A stretch of 64,000 nt of DNA from Crotalaria pallida (Eukaryota; Streptophyta; Magnoliopsida; Fabales; Fabaceae). A program made the position numbers and the translations under genes. Every line of letters begins with the position of its first letter. Positions within the stretch are counted from its first letter, which is position 1. Below the pieces are notes generated by a model. That model worked only from the letters and a program-made list of their open reading frames with translations, had not been told where the DNA came from and did no database searches. The stretch lies in NCBI GenBank assembly GCA_037953625.1, contig CM075651.1, positions 67,876,501 to 67,940,500 on the forward strand. The letters are read 5' to 3'. Below are positions 1-10,489 of this stretch, piece after piece.

Positions 1-122
1 TATATATATATAGTTTTATTGTTGTAATTAGTTTTAACGTGTGCCCTTATTTAGAGCTAGCACGTTATTGTTGATCGTGACCCTCGAGTAAGGCGCGGAT
101 GTGAAGGTAGTAATGTCTCTAT
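1..122 (+). mobile_element. LTR fragment, relative of 27463-28560
   Basis: The segment aligns without gaps to 27463-27584, with about 8 differences over the part after the TA run. In the right copy the sequence continues uninterrupted (ctctat|agctagg). Here it stops after ctctat and a TGTAACACCCC terminus begins. The right copy therefore acts as the empty site for the LTR inserted at 123. The window thus begins inside a retroelement LTR. The first 12 bases are a TA simple repeat. Confidence 0.7.
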
Positions 123-392
123 TGTAACACCCCTAATTTTCGTCTCCCGGATAATAAGGAAACTAATAATAAATAAAGTTGTATTATTAATTTATATAAA
201 TTTTCCAAGTTTATATTCTATATTTAATTAGCCTTGAAATATTAAACTAGGTGAAGGTATTTTTATATGGTGAATATATACAAAAATAAAGATATTGCAT
301 TTTAGTCCTTGGTTTAGGACTTAAATGTAATATTAGAAAGGTTCTTGGAGGGAAAGGTTTTAAAAGTATTAATTTTTAAATTTTACACCGAT

Positions 393-562
393 CTAACCGG
401 TTAGTAATGCCTTGTAACCGGTTACACGATGAACCCAGAAACTCGGTTAGTGCGTTTTGATGAGTAATCACTTGATTAATCCACGAATTCGCCACGAAAT
501 CAGCCCAAGATTAGTGGGAAACACGCGTCCTCATGCATGTAAGCTTGATTTCTCTATAAAAG
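393..562 (+). promoter_or_regulatory. LTR-A U3: CCGGTT palindrome pair and TATA box
   Basis: CTAACCGGTTAG lies at 393-404 and GTAACCGGTTAC at 414-425; both are perfect palindromes whose outer base pair differs in a compensated way. A TATA-like ctataaaag follows at about 554-562. More pairs of the same type lie at 1471-1503 and 4365-4396 within the same LTR. A regulatory role is inferred from position only. Confidence 0.5.
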
Positions 563-2203
563 GATGAATTGTTGATGGATTTAGGGTTGATTTTCTGAGT
601 AGAAGGTTGAAGCTCTGTTTTAGGGTTCTTATGTTTGTCTCTGTAATTCTTCTTCGTTTCTGAGTGTTGGAGAGTGAGTGATACACCTTCACAAAGCTTG
701 AATCAAGGGCTTTGTATTGACATAAAAATCGTGAGCAGAGAGTTCTTGTGTGAGGACGAATCAATCCAAGAAGTTGAAGCTTTGAAGCTGTCAACACTGT
801 GTCTGTGCTCGTGGAGCTGTCTTTGAGCTTTGATTTAGGTAAGCTCAAGCACTCTTTGAATCTCAAACCACTTTGATTTTCTTGTGCATGTTGCATACAA
901 CAAGTCCTAACCATTTTCCCCAAATTATATTACCTTTTCATGCACCAAAATCTCTGGTTTTTGAACCCTGTTGAACCTGTGTTGGCTGAGGACAAAGCTT
1001 GAGGTTCTTGTGGATTTCTTGCCAAAGTCAGTGATTTCACTCATAAAATACAACTTAGAGGTATGGGAGAAGTTTACCTTATACTAGATTAAGACTAAAA
1101 TTATGTGTTTTAGGGGTTGAGTCAACAAAGACTCAAAAGAGCATTATGTGAATAGGTTAAAAGGCTTGGAGGCCATTTTTGTGGCTCAATTCTTTTTGAG
1201 CAAGTTTGATAAGTTGCATGCAAGTGATTTTGATGATTGAATCATAATCTAAATGCTTATTATGAGTTTTGTGATATCAAGTTGTGTTTATATTGGTTTA
1301 TATGCAATTTGATACTCTAAATTGAATGCATGCAAAGGAATATGTTTTCTGTGGTTAAACATATTTATTTTAAGGTATGTGACCTCTGGTAATAACTGAA
1401 ATTGGTTAGATTTGAGTATGGTGGAAAATGGTATGTAAAATCCTTTTTTGCAGTGTACATTCTGCATAATCTAACCGGTTATTCGAATTCTGTAACCGGT
1501 TAGATATTGTCAGTTTGTAAAGAAAATGAATTTCTGAAATTGGCCCTGTGTTCTTACCATTTTCACTCAAGTCTATAATCTAATTTCATTTGTAATCAAT
1601 CTGAAAACATGTCAATGAGCACTGTTTAATTCAGATTGTAATTGATGGGTCAATGCCTTAATGTAAAGGACAATTTCAAGAGGAAATTATGCTAAATTGG
1701 AATTTGATTGTGATTTAGACTTTTGAATGATGAAACCAGTGGGATTTGAGGTATATAACAAAACTAAGTGTAACACCCTAATGAATTCTACCCTTAATTA
1801 CCAAGTATTAAAAATGAGTACTTAAAAATTTATTTTTAGTTTAGTAAAATCACCCGTCAAACGGACGGAGTTTTGTCTGTTTTTCGGACTTTCCAAAATC
1901 TTCAACCTGATAAACACATTTATATGAAATCAACAGGAGCCAGCAGGGCTCAAAGATAAATATATAAGTATCGCATAGTTGCCCCTTGGGCTCAAGTGTA
2001 AAACATCACTGTGTCAGAGTGCCAGCAAAATATTAAGTATGTAAATCAAGAGGCCATAACAACAACTATGCTCAAAAAGAATCATAAACCCTGCACAAAA
2101 GAAACTAGCCTAAGCCTCACCAAAAAAGCATATATCGCTCATATACATCCAAATATACTGAGGCTGAAGTCAAAAATAAAAATATCTAATCCCCATAACC
2201 CTA

Positions 2204-2222
2204 CTCTCCCTGTGAGGGAGAG
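2204..2222 (-). other. Terminal stem-loop CTCTCCCT-loop-AGGGAGAG
   Basis: A perfect 8-bp stem with a 3-base loop (GTG on plus, CAC on minus) lies about 45 bases downstream of the putative minus-strand 3' splice site. The same element occurs in B (14415-14435), and a different sequence with the same shape and the same CAC loop occurs in K (60902-60918). Confidence 0.6.
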
Positions 2223-2265
2223 CACTCCTGCTCGGCCGGGGGCTGTGCTAACTCAATCTCTGTAC

Positions 2266-3503
2266 CTGAAAGATAGTAAGGGAGTGAGCATTGCACACGA
2301 ATAGAAAAGCAGTTTCTAGATAGACATAACAACTAACCAGGCCAAACACACTTAGCAATTCATACGCATAAATCACAATATCCACACAAGCATACCACAT
2401 TTTCCAATCCCATTATTTTATAAATGCCGATTCCCTTTTTAGTTAGTTCATTTCCACCATTTAATTCCCTTTTATTCATTTTCTCCGTTCCCAAAGAAAT
2501 CCCTTTTTAAACCCTTACCTTTCCTTATTTTTACGGTGTATGTATGTCTTCACCAAATCGAAGGCCTACATACATACACCAATCACGATGTATGTCTCCA
2601 CCAAATCGAAGGCCTACATACATCGCGTTTCCATTACCAATACCTTGTTCAATTTTATTCCCTATTTTCTTTATTCATTTCCTTTTATCTACGGTGTATG
2701 TATGTCTCCACCAAATCGAAGGCCTACATACATACACCAATCACGATGTATGTCTCCACCAAATCGAAGGCCTACATACATCGCGTTTCCATTACCATTT
2801 ACCTTATTTTGTCCATTGTCCTTTCCTTTTTCCATTTTGTTTAGGGTGTATGTATGTCTCCACCAAATCGAAGGCCTACATACATACACCATCGACGATG
2901 CATGTCTCCACCAAATCGAAGGCCTACATAAATCGCCCCTTTTACGTTGTATTGTCTCCCCCAAATCGAAGGCCTACAATACAACCCAAATTTTTACGAT
3001 GTATCATCTCCCTCAAATCGAAGGCCTACGATACACCACCAATTTATGCATTATCAATTGTCCATATTATATGCCATTACTTCGTCTACCAATTCCATTT
3101 AATATTTATCAATTCATTCCGATCACAAAAACCATCACAAATATAACCAAATAGCCACAATTTACATTTCACATAAACAATTAGAGTGCAAATAACAACC
3201 AAACTTCAACTTTTCATATACTTATATAATAACCACATTTTGTTCACATGTCCCAATTATTGATTCAGAGTCCTAAATTAGGGGTTCATACCATTTAATT
3301 TTTCCTCCATTAATACCTAACCTATTTCTCAAATTCTTAGAGTTCCATAATTAATAATTAAGCTTATGTTCACCATTTTCCTTAGTTTCTAAATTGGGGT
3401 TCCTAATTTCCAATCCTAACACATAAACTCCTAACCAATCATTATATCTAAACACAAACCCTCTCCTAGAACAAGCCAATGCTCACTATAACCACCCCCT
3501 TAC
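2266..3503 (-). other. Putative intron in solo LTR 1
   Basis: On the minus strand TTAAG|GTAAGG at 3503 is a strong 5' splice site, and a pyrimidine-rich run ending CTTTCAG|GTAC at 2266 is a good 3' splice site. The 1238-base span holds hairpin array 1. Element B and solo LTR K show the same donor and acceptor style at the equivalent places. RNA data would be needed to prove splicing. Confidence 0.4.
2535..3037. repeat. Hairpin array 1: eight hairpins, constant 20-nt loop, changing stems
   Basis: Eight units share the loop CTCCACCAAATCGAAGGCCT with small changes. The arms are self-complementary but of several kinds. GGTGTATGTATGT (13 bp) pairs perfectly at 2535-2580, 2693-2738 and 2845-2890. 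CGATGTATGT (10 bp) pairs at 2586-2625 and 2744-2783. GTTGTATTGT pairs perfectly with ACAATACAAC at 2946-2985. Units at 2896-2935 and near 2998-3037 have two mismatches each. Units lie as close pairs separated by AT-rich spacers. Open frames across this array are by-products of the repeat. Confidence 0.9.
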
Positions 3504-3915
3504 CTTAACCAAAGAGAGGGGAAAGTGGAAGGACCCAAGCCGTAGCTCGAAGCGCTCCCAAAACCAAGAGCTCCGAACACACGAAGATGGAGGTAGTGAT
3601 GATAATCTTCCCTAAGCCAAAGGAATGGAATGATAATGAGATTATTGCCCCATTTCCATAGAGAATTCGGATTTCCCAAAGAGGGGAAAGAGAGAGAGTG
3701 AGAAAATCCAAATTAGAGAGAGAGGAACTTCAAGAATCATGAGTAATTACTTGGAGAGATCAAGAGGGACTTGATGATGGACCTTGGAGTGATTCCCTTG
3801 AGGTTTAATGGATTTAGAATAAGAGATTTTGTGCCCTAGAGAGAGAGAGTTCGAATTTTGCCAAGAATGAACGTGTGAATCGCTTTTATTTTTTTCTCAC
3901 AGTACAACCTTTATT

Positions 3916-3995
3916 TAATCGATTAGTAATCGATTAAGCACTTTCAAACTTTCTGACCTTAATCGATTACTCTGCAGCTTAATCGATTAAGCTGC
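3916..3995. promoter_or_regulatory. Cluster of ATCGAT palindromes in solo LTR 1
   Basis: TAATCGATTA occurs at 3916-3925, 3927-3936 and 3960-3969. The fourth copy sits in a perfect 22-bp palindrome at 3974-3995 whose half-site is GCAGCTTAATC. In the inferred minus-strand direction the cluster lies upstream of the AT-rich TATA-like stretch. The same palindrome is found in the copia element M. Confidence 0.6.
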
Positions 3996-4043
3996 TCAGT
4001 TTTGCAGCATTTATACTTTGGAAGGCCATAACTTCTTCGTTAC

Positions 4044-4107
4044 CCGTTGGATCTTCCCCAAATTTTGACACAAGCTTCCTCACCTATCCTACTTCACATC
4101 CAACGGT
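4044..4107 (-). promoter_or_regulatory. Inverted CCGTTGGAT / ATCCAACGG box pair
   Basis: CCGTTGGAT at 4044-4052 and ATCCAACGG at 4098-4106 form an inverted pair about 45 bases apart. The same module, with similar sequence between the boxes, recurs in Q (9391-9457), its other LTR (12308-12374) and K (58671-58735), although the surrounding LTRs differ greatly. The AACGG core resembles the MSA element bound by three-repeat MYB factors. Confidence 0.5.
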
Positions 4108-4663
4108 GGAATTTGGATTCTAAGCTACCAATCTTGTTATTCTTATTCCCCAAAGTCCTATGTTTTAAACTTGAATTTGCATGTCTAATTGGCCAATTTT
4201 CTAACTTAAATCATAATTACTTCTATCCTAAGACTATCAAAGCACAATTTACACTAAGAATTAAATTTAGGATGTTACACTAAGACTCTGTGTATAGATT
4301 GGATAGAGAATTCAAGAAAAAGGTTTCTGAATTTGCAATGGTTAGTAGGTTCAGGTCTGTAATTCTAACCGGTTAGCCTGAGACTATAACCGGTTAGTAC
4401 CTGAAAACGAAAAATAAAAGTTAAGTCTTTTAAGTGAAAAGTTGATACCATTGGTTAAGTTTTTCCAATCCAAGCCTATTGGCATGTTTTTAATTAATTC
4501 ATGGATGAATTTTGGTGCCAAAGGTTATACCTCAAATTAATCATTCAAAAGAGAATTGGAGATATTTCTAAATCACAATAAATTAATTAAAGATAAAAGC
4601 CAACCTTATTAATTGTGCATTCATGCATAGAGGATGGAAAATAGGTTGGTAAGAAACGATTAT

Positions 4664-4869
4664 CATATTCTGGGAATATGAGGAGGGTACTCCGGGAGTA
4701 TCAAATTTGTGTAACCTACTTGATGACACATTCTGGGAATGTGGCCAGTGTCTGGGACATGGTTTTTATACATTCTGGGAACGTGATGCACACTCTGGGA
4801 GTGATGTTTATTTTTCCAAGTATGGTTTAGCATACGTTCTTGGAACGTATGTTAGTGTTCTAGGAACAC
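4664..4869. repeat. Hairpin array 2: TTC-TGG-GAA cores with changing stems
   Basis: Short hairpins share a 3-base loop (TGG, CGG, TTG or TAG). Perfect examples are CATATTC/GAATATG (4664-4680), TACTC/GAGTA (4688-4700), CACATTC/GAATGTG (4727-4743), CACTC/GAGTG (4791-4803), CATACGTTC/GAACGTATG (4831-4851) and GTGTTC/GAACAC (4855-4869). Two further units near 4748 and 4770 have one mismatch each. The array is in LTR-A, just left of the B insertion. Confidence 0.85.
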
Positions 4870-5692
4870 ATTGGTGTATTGGATGGACGTCCAAGATGGA
4901 CAAGTATTGGAGGCCTCAGTTGTAACATCCTAGAAATTAATAATAAAATAATAAATTTATAAAATAATATATATAAATATTAATTTAAGGATAGGATTAA
5001 GCCTTAGAAATTGTACAAGGTTAGAAGGGTAGTATGAGCATAGGCCGACCTAGGATGTAAGTATAGGACCTCGGTCCGATCCCGGCCGAGCTAGATGAGA
5101 TTGTGTGCATATGAACCGAGCTAGATGGGAACCAAACGCGGAACCTGTGTCAAGCTCGGATTAGCCGACCTCAGCGCACCTCACGTTATTATTCGAGAAG
5201 GAAGCTCAGACTACTGCTGTTCCTATATACCGAGCCGACGTATCCGAGCCGACACGTCCTAGCTCCTCCGTGCCAGCTCATGTGGAGCTGTTGACCCTTT
5301 GGTTTTCGTACCGTCCGTACGGTACTATCATTCACTTTATGTCACTATCATTACTTTATGTCCCTTTCAATGTACTATTCATGGCTTCCTTTGGAAGCCA
5401 ATGAATCCTGTCCACACATTCTAGCTTCCCCAAGAAGCCTCCAATGAGGACCACACAAATGTTTCCCTCAAATGAATATAAATGTAACGCCCCAAAATAT
5501 TAAGTCATAAAAATATGGGTTAACAAAAACTTTTGCTAAAAGGAGTGTGAAAACCAAAAGTTCTTTTCATAAGAGTAATATTTCTTTTACAAAATATTCT
5601 GAGTGTAAAGCATGCATAATACAAAACCCCAAAAACCCTTTTTACACCCAGAGCATTGGTCTTCACAACTCGATCCTTCTGCAAAAGGATCC

Positions 5693-5711
5693 GGATGACG
5701 AGACATCATCC
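5693..5711 (-). other. Terminal stem-loop in Q LTR
   Basis: GGATGA and TCATCC form a perfect 6-bp stem with a 7-base loop. It is about 70-90 bases downstream (minus strand) of the putative acceptor near 5783. It corresponds in place, but not in sequence, to the stem-loops at 2204, 14415 and 60902. It is also present in the right LTR near 11930-11950. Confidence 0.4.
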
Positions 5712-6040
5712 TGGCTGTTCTTTCTAATCAACTCTAGCTCCTACAAGAGTGGCTTCAATCATGTCCTTTGAGAGAACCTACCACACAGACATAGTAGTAT
5801 GGGAGTCAGTCACTTGTCATATCGCCTAAGCAGATTATATGATTGGTCAAACACAATCATCACAGATATTATTTCAACATAATAAACGCATGCTCAAGTG
5901 TCTTATGAAACAATGATAGATATAACCATTAATCTTTCATGCCATGCATGCACATCTCTCAAATCAATTCTCCAGAATCAACTCTTCCAGAAAACAACAC
6001 TCTGGGATAAGCAATCGTGCGCTCGATGTTTCCACAACCT

Positions 6041-6508
6041 GTATAGCGGCCACACCGTTCTATATTGGAACTCCATCGACCACGATCCTAAAATGATACA
6101 AGGGGATGATCCCTGAACCATTGTCCACCAATAGTTCTAGGTCCTTGTCATTTCTACGGTGGCGGCCACACCGTTCCAACCGTCTCATGTAGCGGCCACA
6201 CCATACTACATGGTTTCCCATCCCGCATGAACCTCACTCGTTTTACAATTCCCTGTACACCATGCATGAGATGCATAACAAACATATTAATCATCACATT
6301 ATACACATGGCGGCCACATCGTTCCATGCCTTCATATAGCGGCCACACCGTACTATATCGAATCACACACATATGGCGGCCACACCGTTCCACATGTCTT
6401 CGTATAGCGGCCACACCGTTCTATACGGAATCCCATCACAATTACCACACATATGGCGGCCACACCGTTCCACATGTCTTCGTATAGCGGCCACACCGTA
6501 CTATACGG
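6041..6508. repeat. Hairpin array 3: GCGGCCACACCG loops with changing stems
   Basis: Nine units share the loop core CGGCCACACCGTT. The arms change together: CATGTAG/CTACATG (6186-6212), CATGG/CCATG (6306-6328), ATATAG/CTATAT (6334-6358), CGTATAG/CTATACG (6401-6427 and 6481-6507), and ACGGT with ACCGT around 6156-6183. The units near 6370 and 6450 have one mismatch. The array lies in the Q 3' LTR, within the putative intron, and is missing from the partner LTR. Confidence 0.85.
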
Positions 6509-7177
6509 AATCCTTTAAGTATAATGACTTCTTGTAGGAGTTAATCCTCAACATATGTGGATAGGAGCGATTCCAATTATCCAACTTTAACTTATCCAAA
6601 TCGGAGCAACAGCCCTAGCGCATTTGGATTGGATCCTCATAATCAGCAGGCGTCATCATGCTCGCATTATCATTAACACTCCTTTAAGTCATTATCCTCT
6701 TATGCTCCAAAACATTAATTATCAAATAGACTTAATCGGGCTTTATCAAACCCTTGATCAACATCATACTCAGATCATGAATTATCATTCTCATTCTACA
6801 TCCTCAGGGTAATCATGATCACTTTTAATCCAACGAAGGTATTATGATTACTCCACTAATCATACCTCATTAATCAACTTATCCGGATATCATACTCAAA
6901 GTATTATTCATTAATCATGAACAATCGTCATACCCCGAGACATAATTCATTAGGCATATGCAATCATCATATATCACTCATAATTTATTTATCATCTTCA
7001 AGAAGGCACTAACAAACCAATTAAAAAGATAATTCTTAATTAATTAGACAAATAAGGATTACCCCTTTCTATCATGTTAACATTATGCCTAACTCATTTA
7101 GAAACTAAAATAATAGTTAATTAAAGCCTTTAAGGATCATAAGAAAACTAAAATAATTATTCCCTTGTTTCAGGTCC

Positions 7178-8243
7178 TAACCGGTTACAAAACCCACTAA
7201 CCGGTTAGAGACAGCAGTACCTGAGAGCAAACCATTTATTCTTAAACTTAAATCACTTTCAATCCCAAGTTATTGTCTTTCTAATCCTCATGCAGCATTT
7301 AGAACATGCTTCTAGTGTTATGACAAGGCTTAAGCACATCAAGGCTTACTTTGCAAGTTCTAAGTCCATAAAGATAAACCTCAAAATCCTTCCATAAGTG
7401 ATATTAGACTCAAGTCATGCTTCATTAAGTCTTTGTTTAACATTTTACTCGGATTATGATCCAATAGCCTTATACATCTAGCAGACTCAAATAATAATCT
7501 AAACCTCTTAAGCAAAACATGAGTCTTCAATCATTATTTAAAACAAGGCTAGAGTTCCAAGATAATTCTTGTTCCTTTGAGTTAGATAAATAATAATTTA
7601 TTCTCCTTAACTCAATTCCATTGTAATTTTAGGAACAAGAATAGTAATTAAGTTAAATCTCCCACCTATAATCATTCTTTCACCATGCATTGATGCAAAC
7701 ACAATATGTCTCATCGGTTGGTTCTCTTTAACATTATTCTCATAATGAATTCATAATCATGAAGTAATTGAATCATAACCACTCAAATATAGGAAACATG
7801 CTATAAAGCTATCATGACTTCACATTATTAATTTGAGGCATTAGTCACAATACTCAAGGTATAAGCACTTATCATTAATCACTTTAAACTTGAGTATTTA
7901 ATTATGTTTTAGGCTATAAAAGAGTAAGAAAAGAAATAGCATAAATTGATCCACAAACTAGTATTGAATTTAACGTTTTTATTAGACACTAACCGGTTAC
8001 AGAGAAATGCTAACCAGTTAGTCTGTATAAACCAGAATTTGAAAAACAAAGTCTCTTTATGAAATTCTCAATGATTTCAAACCATAATTAATTGGGGGCT
8101 TTCATTACCTTTCTGTAAGAAATATTATGAAATGAAGTTAATTAAATTAGTGGAAAATACCCAAATAATTTAAGGAAATCAAAACATTTTATTTTTCAAA
8201 GCTGTCAGGTTGTAACTGGTTACAAAAACCAGCTAACAGGTTA
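7178..8243. repeat. Three CCGGTT palindrome pairs inside Q LTR
   Basis: The pairs are TAACCGGTTA at 7178-7187 with CTAACCGGTTAG at 7197-7208, then 7990-7999 with TAACCAGTTA at 8011-8020, then TAACTGGTTA at 8214-8223 with TAACAGGTTA at 8234-8243. Spacing inside each pair is 9-12 bases. The latter pairs are degenerate. The sequence around each pair is weakly similar, so they may stem from an old larger duplication. Confidence 0.6.
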
Positions 8244-9090
8244 GATTATGCAGCAGAATAACTAAAAGTGAGGTTTTTCAATACCATTTTCTTTTCTACT
8301 CAAAACTAGCCCAAAACAGATTTACATAGAGTTATAATACCTCAAATTAAACATGTTTCATCACTTATAACATATCAAATCACATCAAATCCCTTGCAAT
8401 TCATGATCACATTCCAATTTGCATAATAACACATAAACCAACAACTTAACCATCCAATTTCAGAAACACAGCAGCAATTCATGAAATATGCATCAAAATA
8501 GCTTGCATATAGGGATTGTAACTTGCTCTATCCAGTGTTGGAGCTCATGGTGACCTCCAAGTCAAAATCCTAAATAAAACTATGCTCTTTTTGAGTCTCA
8601 TGGTGACTCCACCTATAATTATGCATTACTCTATCTCATCAATCATCACAGCATATTACTCATTCAATTATGGTTTAATTTCAGATTAACATAGTGACCA
8701 AGTGGTTATCTTGGTCTCCAAACCAAGTAACCATGTCTTGATCCAATTGTCTGTGATTCAAATCACACAATCAACTTCACAATTAATAATCCTAGCAATA
8801 TGAACGACTTCTCCCATACCTTGGACAAATAGGACAGCACTTAGACAAGCTTTAAGACACCCTAGAACAGCAGCTAACACAGCAACAACAGCAGCCACCA
8901 AGAACAGAGAGCAGCCACTCGAAAACCAGCAAAAACCCCTTCAATTCCAAGCTCACACACTCACAACTCACAAGTTTGATGTGCAACAACTCAAGGCAAG
9001 TTGTATACACGAATTGAGATGAGATTTTGGCAGAGTTTTGGCTTAGAAATCACAAGGAAGATTGAACAAACAGCAGCACCACACAAAGCA

Positions 9091-9457
9091 ATTTATAGAG
9101 CATGAATTAGGGTTGGAAGAGTGGGTTAGTCATCAACCAAGAACACCCATTCAATTCCAATGCCCTACACGCGTCCCTGACCTCCCAATCATGTTCCACG
9201 CGTCCTGGGAAGGCTTAAGGAAGAAGAATCATCGTGATTTCCAGCTCAAACAGCCTTAATTTTATGCAGATGTAGAGGCACTAACTGGTTACTGGTTTTA
9301 CTAACCGGTTAGCCACTGCTAAAATTCAGAAATTCACTGTTTTGCTTAAAAAATAATATAAAAAGATTTACTAATCAAAACGAAATTTCCACCGTTGGAT
9401 GTTAAGATTAAAAAGTTAGAAACCTTGTCTAAAAATTTGAGGACGATCCAACGGTTA
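9091..9457 (-). promoter_or_regulatory. Q LTR promoter: MSA-like boxes, palindromes, TATA
   Basis: Reading the minus strand, TCCAACGGTTA (plus 9447-9457) and ACCGTTGGAT (plus 9391-9400) form the inverted box pair. CTAACCGGTTAG (9301-9312) and a degenerate partner (9282-9291) follow, and CTATAAAT (9091-9098) is a TATA-like box. TCCAACGGTTA fits the full MSA consensus YCYAACGGYYA, which in plants confers G2/M expression through three-repeat MYB proteins. That function is inferred here. Confidence 0.5.
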
Positions 9458-10489
9458 ATTAAAAAGATACAACTCATACTTTACATGATATTTCACCAAA
9501 ATATCATTTTCCTAAATGTTATTCTTATATCTTTCTTACCAAAACTATTTTAGTTATAAAATATGTTTCCCCCTTAATTTATTTTTCCAAAATACTTCCT
9601 TTAAAATAATTTTCAATAATAAAAATAATCATTTATTCCTTTCATAAAAATGAGGGGTGTTACACTCTCCCCCACTAAATTGAATTTCGTCCCCGAAATT
9701 CGTTTTCTAAAATTTTTACTTTCCAAAATATTTCCATAAAATAAAATTTTAATCTTACCTTTATCAAAATGTTTTGGGGATTCTCCCCCACTAAATAAAT
9801 TTTGGTTATATTTTTCTCAAAATTTTAATCTCCAAAATATTTATAGAAAATATTCCAAACAAATCCTTCTAAACATATCCTTTCAAATGGAAAATTCCAA
9901 ATAACAATTTTCCAATCAAAACATTTTTCGTAAAACTTTAGAAAATTCTTTTTCCGCTGCGCACTCTGATCACTCGCGCACGATTAACAAATCATTTATA
10001 TGACTTTATTCCTTAATAGTTGCAAACATTAGGGTGATCAGTCTTAATATTCAAACCATTAATAATAAAATCATTCCTTTCAGCTATAACCTTTCGCAAG
10101 AAAGGTCATACGACATATCTTTAAGTTAGATGAACTTAAAGATAGGGTATTCGTCACCATTAGATTTAGCTAGATAGCCAAGCGCTAGAGATATTTCCGT
10201 TGGGGAGACAAAGATTTGTCCTATCCCCGATGGTTATTAATCTCTCTAGTCTTAACTAATCTTTCTATCTCTGTAGTGTCCATAGATATTTATCACATCC
10301 AACTGTGATAAAGGTTTGGATAACAAAAATTTGGGTTAAGACATCATCTAGATTCTCAAATTCTCAACGATTCGAATAACGTAATCGAAAGAAATAATTG
10401 ACTACGTTAATTTAGACTAGGAGAACAGACAAACCCTAGAGTTTACCTTGACCAGAAACAGACTAGCGTCCTCGTAGAGTAAACACCTT

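Larger units (their letters stand above)
1769..4279 (-). mobile_element. Solo LTR 1 (2.5 kb), target duplication ctaag
   Basis: The insertion runs from TGTAACACCC (1769) to GATGTTACA (4279) and is flanked by exact 5-bp repeats ctaag at 1764-1768 and 4280-4284. There is no internal coding region, so it is a solo LTR left by LTR-LTR recombination. Transcription is inferred on the minus strand: read that way the order is inverted CCGTTGGAT boxes, TTAATCGATTAA palindromes, TATA-like AT-rich stretch, donor (3503), hairpin array, acceptor (2266), terminal stem-loop and LTR end. It is inserted in LTR-A and is therefore younger than it. Confidence 0.9.
123..4920 (+). mobile_element. LTR-A, Ty3-type long LTR, right side cut by element B
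   Basis: The LTR begins TGTAACACCCC right after a site that is unbroken elsewhere in the window. It carries the CCGGTT palindrome pairs shared with element Q, a TATA-like box at about 554-562, a donor-like GAG|GTATGGGAG at 1061 that matches one in Q, and a hairpin array (4664-4869). A solo LTR (1769-4279) is nested inside and element B cuts it at 4921, so its 3' end is not seen. No coding sequence is recognisable. The start and termini resemble the Tekay/Del class, but the lineage is not proven without a pol gene. Confidence 0.65.
1061..4920 (+). other. Putative start of an LTR intron in LTR-A
   Basis: TTAGAG|GTATGGGAGAAG at 1061 is a good plant 5' splice site. It matches the minus-strand CAAG|GTATGGGAGAAG of element Q near 8820. 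The expected acceptor would lie right of 4920 and was separated by the insertion of B. A hairpin array lies within the span, as in three other LTR families here. Splicing is inferred, not shown. Confidence 0.35.
5483..9664 (-). repeat. 3' LTR of Q (4182 bp, full length)
   Basis: This copy is complete and holds everything its partner has lost: hairpin array 3, four CCGGTT palindrome pairs, and leader and donor sequences. Its outer parts (5483-5800 and 9121-9664) match the short right LTR closely. Confidence 0.85.

Noticed and set aside
2535..3037. CRISPR-like array of regular repeats and spacers
   Set aside because: The sequence context is a plant LTR. Repeats are inverted around a constant loop, spacers are AT-rich filler of irregular size, and there are no cas genes.
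2540..3154. Overlapping 100-200-codon frames across hairpin array 1
   Set aside because: All three plus frames and a minus frame are open because the repeat lacks stops. Peptides are repeat products with no family resemblance.
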